A stretch of 26,917 nucleotides of DNA, taken from Euryarchaeota archaeon UBA602. Lineage in GTDB: Archaea; Thermoplasmatota; Poseidoniia; Poseidoniales; Thalassarchaeaceae. The notes beneath the pieces are model-generated. The model was not told the DNA's origin. It saw only the letters and a program-made list of their open reading frames with translations, and did no database searches. Positions 23,489 through 26,917 of this stretch are shown one piece after another (positions within the stretch are counted from its first letter, which is position 1; every line of letters starts with the position of its first letter). The stretch is from NCBI GenBank assembly GCA_002498455.1, contig DAHO01000015.1, positions 4,924 to 31,840 on the forward strand, in the 5' to 3' direction. The position numbers and the translations under genes were made by a program.

Positions 23489-24631
23489 ATGAAGGTTTGC
23501 CGGGGCAAAGAAATCGGCCACAGGGTTGATGGAGGCGGCCCCGATGCCAGTCCGATGCAGGAGGGTGAACGTACCGCCGCAAATGCACGAAGAGTGCACG
23601 ATGAAGATGCGCTCACGGCTGTGGTTGAATTCCTATCCGCCTTCGTCCTATTTTTGGTCATCGTTAGCGCATTTTTGGCCCTGAGTCAGTTGAAACTTGG
23701 GAGCAACGTCGCCGAAGCCGACCGCTTCGATCAGATGGCGATTGATGGGTTGGAAAAATTGACTGATTCAAAGGGCCATGTCGTGCTTAGAGAGGCGGGA
23801 ATTCGAGACATCGCCAACGCCACAGATGATTGGCATCTCTTCGATGCCAGCACGCTGTTGACTGCCGATTTATTGCCTGCCATTGGTGATGGTGCGGGAC
23901 ATCTTGACATGCAACGAATATCTGCACTTGGCAATGTGACCGAAGATCGTCTGATTCACGGTTTGGGCATCGACGAAGGATTGAATGTTAATCTGACCAT
24001 CACCGTAGTCCAATCCGAGGATGAAAATCGAGTTGGAATCGAGATTTTTTCTGACGGTACTTCACGCACATCCGCCACCCGCGGTTCGACCGCCAGTCGT
24101 ACGATGTATCTTGGAGATGAAATGGTCCGCGTGACTTTGGAAGTTCACAATGCGGGTCGAGAACCCGCGGGTTTGCGCATCACAGAACTCATGGTCGACC
24201 CACTCAATGGCCCGCCAGAGTGGGTTGAACTGGAAAATCCAGATGGATTTGCGATGAACCTTTCTGGATGGAGTTTGGCCAGTCCTGGTGCTTTCCAAAT
24301 GATTGGAGATGGGGCACTTGGAGCTGAGCAGCGTCTCATTTGTACAGGGAACGCGTTGACACAATACAATCCGAACGACGCGATGGTCGTCGACTTCGGT
24401 GCATCCGGTGTACTGGGCACGGGTTCGATTGACTTGCTCGCCGCAGAAGGAGATTCGGTGACTTTGGGTTGGACACGGTCCGGAACCATTCTGACTTACG
24501 AGGTCAGCACCATCTCTTGGGATGATTCTTGGGACATTCAGGCCAATCAATCAATGAACTACAACTTTGGAGGAAACCCCAATAGCGCCACCAATTGGAC
24601 CTCTGTCGACATTGGAACCCCCGGTTGGTAG
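23489..24631 (+). CDS. Pilin-like N-terminus fused to a lamin-tail-domain (LTD) surface protein
   Basis: About 380 residues from ATG 23489, which fits the TATA element 28.5 bp upstream; ATG 23555 (358 residues) is an alternative start with a more typical short leader. A charged leader ending in RRVHDEDA precedes one long helix (LTAVVEFLSAFVLFLVIVSA) with a Glu near its start, like archaeal type IV pilin-like proteins. An external region follows, and residues about 227-340 form a lamin-tail-like domain: LRITELMVDPLNGPPEWVELEN, then LSGWSLASPG, the typical E.....W.EL.N....DLSGW pattern. LTD domains are found in surface and nuclease-linked proteins and probably bind other macromolecules. It heads an operon with three RecA-fold proteins on the same strand. 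Confidence 0.72.
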   Translation: MKVCRGKEIGHRVDGGGPDASPMQEGERTAANARRVHDEDALTAVVEFLSAFVLFLVIVSAFLALSQLKLGSNVAEADRFDQMAIDGLEKLTDSKGHVVLREAGIRDIANATDDWHLFDASTLLTADLLPAIGDGAGHLDMQRISALGNVTEDRLIHGLGIDEGLNVNLTITVVQSEDENRVGIEIFSDGTSRTSATRGSTASRTMYLGDEMVRVTLEVHNAGREPAGLRITELMVDPLNGPPEWVELENPDGFAMNLSGWSLASPGAFQMIGDGALGAEQRLICTGNALTQYNPNDAMVVDFGASGVLGTGSIDLLAAEGDSVTLGWTRSGTILTYEVSTISWDDSWDIQANQSMNYNFGGNPNSATNWTSVDIGTPGW

Positions 24632-24709
24632 AACCAACCAATCAACGTCAATTTGGAACCGCTTAGTCAATCGGCTTATCTACGGCCTGTGGAATCGCGC
24701 TTTGTTCCC

Positions 24710-25471
24710 ATGATGCCCACCCCCCAGTATGAGCGTGACAGGTGTGTCACTGGAATTGCCGGGTTGGACGAAATTTTGCGTGGTGGGATCCCCTACGGAT
24801 CAACAGTTTTGGTCGCAGGAACTTGTGGTTCAGGAAAGACAACCATGTGTATGGAATTCTTGGTGAATGGGGCCGCAAATGGAGAAGCCTGTGCTCACTT
24901 CTCAGCCACTGAGCCTTCAGTAAAACTGCTTGAAAACGTGCGCCAATACGATTTCTTCGATATGCGTCTCGTGGATCAGGGACTCATCAACGTGTTTGAC
25001 ATGGATGTATTGTTCTCATGGTTGGGCATGACAAAGTCAACCTTTGACTTGTCCGACATTGATGCCATGGTCAAATCGATTACCGATATCGTCAACACAA
25101 TTGGTGTGACACGATTGGTGATTGATTCGGTCACCACTCTATGTTACAAGATTCCAAGTGAACAACTGATTCGAGATTTCTTGTTCAAGTTGGGCAAGTC
25201 TCTGGCAACTCTGGGTTGCACCGCATTGTTGGTCTCAGAGATTACCTCGTCGGGGGCCAAGGCATATTGGTCATCCTTCGGTGTTGAAGAAGCGATCCTT
25301 GATGGTATCATCGTACTGGGAGACGTTGAACGAATGGGCCATCTTCTTCGATTTGTTCAGGTCGTCAAAATGCGTGGAACATCTCACGCTCGCGCGAAGT
25401 ATGCTCTTGAATTGACTCCGAAAGGTGTGATGCTAACACCGATGCTGAAGTGGGGTGCTGTAAATGATTGA
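24710..25471 (+). CDS. KaiC/ArlH-like RecA-fold ATPase (intact Walker A)
   Basis: A 253-residue single-domain KaiC-family ATPase. It opens with VTGIAGLDEILRGGIPYGS, the usual KaiC/RadA approach, then Walker A GTCGSGKTT (37-45), a HFSATEPS segment where KaiC has the FEES catalytic pair (only one Glu kept, E68), Walker B RLVIDSVT (135-142), and the late VVKMRGTSHA motif typical of KaiC relatives. Single-domain forms include ArlH/FlaH, which controls the archaellum motor, and various regulators. ATG 24710 is used; TTG 24653 would add 19 residues but has no ribosome site. The stop overlaps the next start by 8 bases. Confidence 0.85.
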   Translation: MMPTPQYERDRCVTGIAGLDEILRGGIPYGSTVLVAGTCGSGKTTMCMEFLVNGAANGEACAHFSATEPSVKLLENVRQYDFFDMRLVDQGLINVFDMDVLFSWLGMTKSTFDLSDIDAMVKSITDIVNTIGVTRLVIDSVTTLCYKIPSEQLIRDFLFKLGKSLATLGCTALLVSEITSSGAKAYWSSFGVEEAILDGIIVLGDVERMGHLLRFVQVVKMRGTSHARAKYALELTPKGVMLTPMLKWGAVND

Positions 25472-26051
25472 GTTGGATGCGGGAATCGCACAGCAATTGG
25501 CTGAGGAAGCCACGCCATCATCAGCGATTCAAGTACGGGTGGGCACCAGTAACTCCGAATTGATCATCGCCTCAATACTGCAACCGTTGATTCAAGGATT
25601 CGGGATGCGAGGTGTCTACATTTGTGCTTCACGCAGTGCAGCAGATATTATCCAAACACTGGACAGTATCGGCATCGATTCCAGTGGAATCCAATTCATT
25701 GATACAGTGTCGAGTGGATTCATCGGTGGAACAGAAGTCCCATATCCGAATGTTCGGTTTGTCGACAGTCCAATCATGCTTGAATCGATTATGTTGCGTA
25801 CTCTGTATCATCTGAGCGAATACACGGAGACGGGGAACTTCGTGATTCTAGATTCGGTAAACGCCCTTTCAATTTACAATGAAAAGCGAATGTTGGCCGA
25901 ATACCTTCACACATTCATCAACACTTTCCGCGCTAGGGAGGTCCTCACAGCAATCATCAATGTGCCTGACCAAACACCCCCTGGTGTTCTGGCGAACTTA
26001 GATTTGTATTGTACTGACCTCATCGATCGAGGCCAAGTTGTGATTCATTGA
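25464..26051 (+). CDS. Degenerate RecA/KaiC-like protein lacking a P-loop
   Basis: A 195-residue protein resembling its neighbours in strand order but without the ATP-binding loop: where Walker A should be it reads VRVGTSNSELIIAS. A Walker-B-like strand is kept (NFVILDSVNALSIYNE, about 125-140), as is the alternating beta-alpha layout (GVYICASRSAADIIQTL, with no Glu at the catalytic place). It would be a non-catalytic partner, perhaps forming hetero-oligomers with the flanking proteins. It overlaps the upstream gene by 8 bases (ATG in GTAAATGATTGA), implying coupled translation. Assignment to the RecA fold rests on pattern and context only. Confidence 0.7.
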   Translation: MIELDAGIAQQLAEEATPSSAIQVRVGTSNSELIIASILQPLIQGFGMRGVYICASRSAADIIQTLDSIGIDSSGIQFIDTVSSGFIGGTEVPYPNVRFVDSPIMLESIMLRTLYHLSEYTETGNFVILDSVNALSIYNEKRMLAEYLHTFINTFRAREVLTAIINVPDQTPPGVLANLDLYCTDLIDRGQVVIH

Positions 26052-26060
26052 GGTGGAAAA

Positions 26061-26879
26061 ATGGACCCTGTACAATTTGACCCCGATGATGAGGAATTCT
26101 ACGGTGACATGGGAAGCATTGGCTCAGCCAAGTTTGACACCATTTTGACAGGTAGTCCATTGAATGATGGGAGTATTCCTCGAGGATTCACATTGCTCGC
26201 AATCGGCAATCAGGGTGCAGGTATGGATCTAATGGCCAAGCAATTCGCTTCGGTTGCTGAAGATCCAGAAAACACACTCTTGATTTCCACCGCTGAGAGC
26301 CAAGCGGAGATTCTTTCCCTGTATCGTCGATACGACTGGCCTACAGACATCATGGTCCGAACCATGGGTGAAGAATACAATCAGAATGTTCTCGAGCGCG
26401 ACCTACGAGCCAGCCGATATCGATTGGAGGGCTTTACGATGCAAGACATCCAGCGCCTCGCACAGACACGATTTACGGAAAATGAAGTTCACGATTACTT
26501 GACTGATTTGACCAGCCAAATGACCTCATTGCCACCTTATTTCCGTGCAGCTGTGGACAATTTAGATTTCTTCTTTGCGAGAAATGATGCGTCAAGAGTG
26601 GTCTCAATGCTACGTATGATTCAAGCACACACTCAGATGAACCGAGGCATTCTCTTGCTTAACGTATCCAGTGACATGGTGGACAAATCGGTTGAGCGCC
26701 AATTGTATGCCATCGCCGACATTGTGATGGAATTCGAAGTTGGAATGCTCGGTACAGATTTTGAAACACGAATGGTCATTCGTAAGTTTAGAAACGGACC
26801 TGAAAATCTGAAAGCCATTTCATTCCGTGTTACCAAGGATGAAGCGATTACCCCTGAGACTGTGGATCGTATCGCCTGA
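26061..26879 (+). CDS. KaiC/ArlH-like RecA-fold protein with Lys-less Walker A
   Basis: A 272-residue protein. After an acidic leader and SIPRGFTLLAIGNQGAGMD, the Walker A is GNQGAGMD (49-56): the invariant Lys is Met and the following Ser/Thr is Asp, so ATP hydrolysis is unlikely. LLISTAESQAEIL keeps the KaiC-type strand with one Glu, and YFRAAVDNLDFFFARND takes the Walker B place. About 60 extra residues (roughly 100-160) hold an Arg/Gln-rich helical insert. ATG 26061 is set by GAGGTGG four bases upstream, ten bases after the preceding stop. It is the third RecA-fold member of this operon. Confidence 0.75.
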   Translation: MDPVQFDPDDEEFYGDMGSIGSAKFDTILTGSPLNDGSIPRGFTLLAIGNQGAGMDLMAKQFASVAEDPENTLLISTAESQAEILSLYRRYDWPTDIMVRTMGEEYNQNVLERDLRASRYRLEGFTMQDIQRLAQTRFTENEVHDYLTDLTSQMTSLPPYFRAAVDNLDFFFARNDASRVVSMLRMIQAHTQMNRGILLLNVSSDMVDKSVERQLYAIADIVMEFEVGMLGTDFETRMVIRKFRNGPENLKAISFRVTKDEAITPETVDRIA

Positions 26880-26911
26880 TGTCATTGATTCCCATCGATA
26901 GAGGGTGTTGA

Positions 26912-26917
26912 ATGGGT
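26912..26917 (+). CDS. Probable start of the next operon gene (runs off right edge)
   Basis: ATG 26912 is preceded by GAGGGTG (26901-26907) with a 4-base spacer, the same arrangement as the gene at 26061, and lies 32 bases after that gene's stop. Only two codons are inside the window, so nothing can be said of the product. Confidence 0.4.

Noticed and set aside
1..26917. CRISPR arrays, insertion sequences, integrases or phage genes
   Set aside because: No regularly spaced repeats, terminal inverted repeats around a transposase, or recombinase motifs were seen.

Overview
This window looks like a piece of a euryarchaeal chromosome, most probably from a planktonic Marine Group II-type lineage (Poseidoniales-like). 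That placement is inference. The archaeal signals are two tRNA genes with archaeal-type arms, a Nob1-like rRNA nuclease, several TATA boxes centred about 26-29 bp upstream of start codons (leaderless transcripts), and a run of KaiC/ArlH-like RecA-fold proteins. Alongside these sit bacterial-type DNA gyrase (gyrB-gyrA), large PKD-type secreted proteins, and a membrane-anchored glutaminyl cyclase, a mix typical of Marine Group II genomes. I see no insertion sequence, CRISPR array, phage gene or integrase.

Layout. 1-2104 (minus): an ABC exporter of the MacB/LolCDE type, ATPase then permease; the permease runs off the left edge. 2110-2133: a shared divergent promoter with an operator-like inverted repeat. 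2158-2714 (plus): a MoaD/ThiS-type sulfur carrier and TatA, ended by a hairpin-plus-T terminator. 2735-3899: Nob1-like nuclease (minus) and a VTT/DedA-type membrane protein (plus). 3940-4014: tRNA-Glu(UUC), followed by a 45-residue Cys-rich protein. 4182-5815: a membrane protein carrying a Smr-like domain (minus) and a DUF2085-type membrane protein (plus). 8910 down to 5816 (minus): an operon of glutaminyl cyclase, a membrane protein with a carboxypeptidase-regulatory-like domain, and a thymidylate kinase with a long extra C-terminal region. 8996-14136 (plus): a 1378-residue secreted metallopeptidase with PKD-like domains, translationally coupled to a second membrane-anchored exported protein. 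14143-14940 (minus): type I 3-dehydroquinate dehydratase. 15194-19968 (plus): gyrB-gyrA, with GyrA ending in a canonical EF-hand loop. 20014-20099: tRNA-Ser(GCU). 20100-23432 (minus): a 1110-residue exported, C-terminally anchored protein. 23489 to the right edge (plus): an operon of a pilin-like/lamin-tail-domain surface protein and three RecA-fold proteins whose ATPase motifs decay from intact, to absent, to Lys-less.

How it works together. Much of the window concerns the cell surface: an ABC exporter, Tat translocation, a surface peptidase, a pyroglutamate-forming enzyme acting outside the membrane, and anchored exported proteins. The right-hand operon may couple a surface (pilus-like) protein to cytoplasmic RecA-fold regulators or motor partners, as ArlH does in the archaellum; that is an inference. 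First genes of transcripts tend to be leaderless with TATA boxes, whereas internal genes carry GAGGTG-type ribosome binding sites or four-base GTGA stop/start overlaps. Two of the divergent pairs (2104/2158 and 23432/23489) share one nearly symmetrical TATA element midway between the two start codons. There is no gene-free stretch longer than about 255 bases; the longest is the aroD-gyrB intergenic region.
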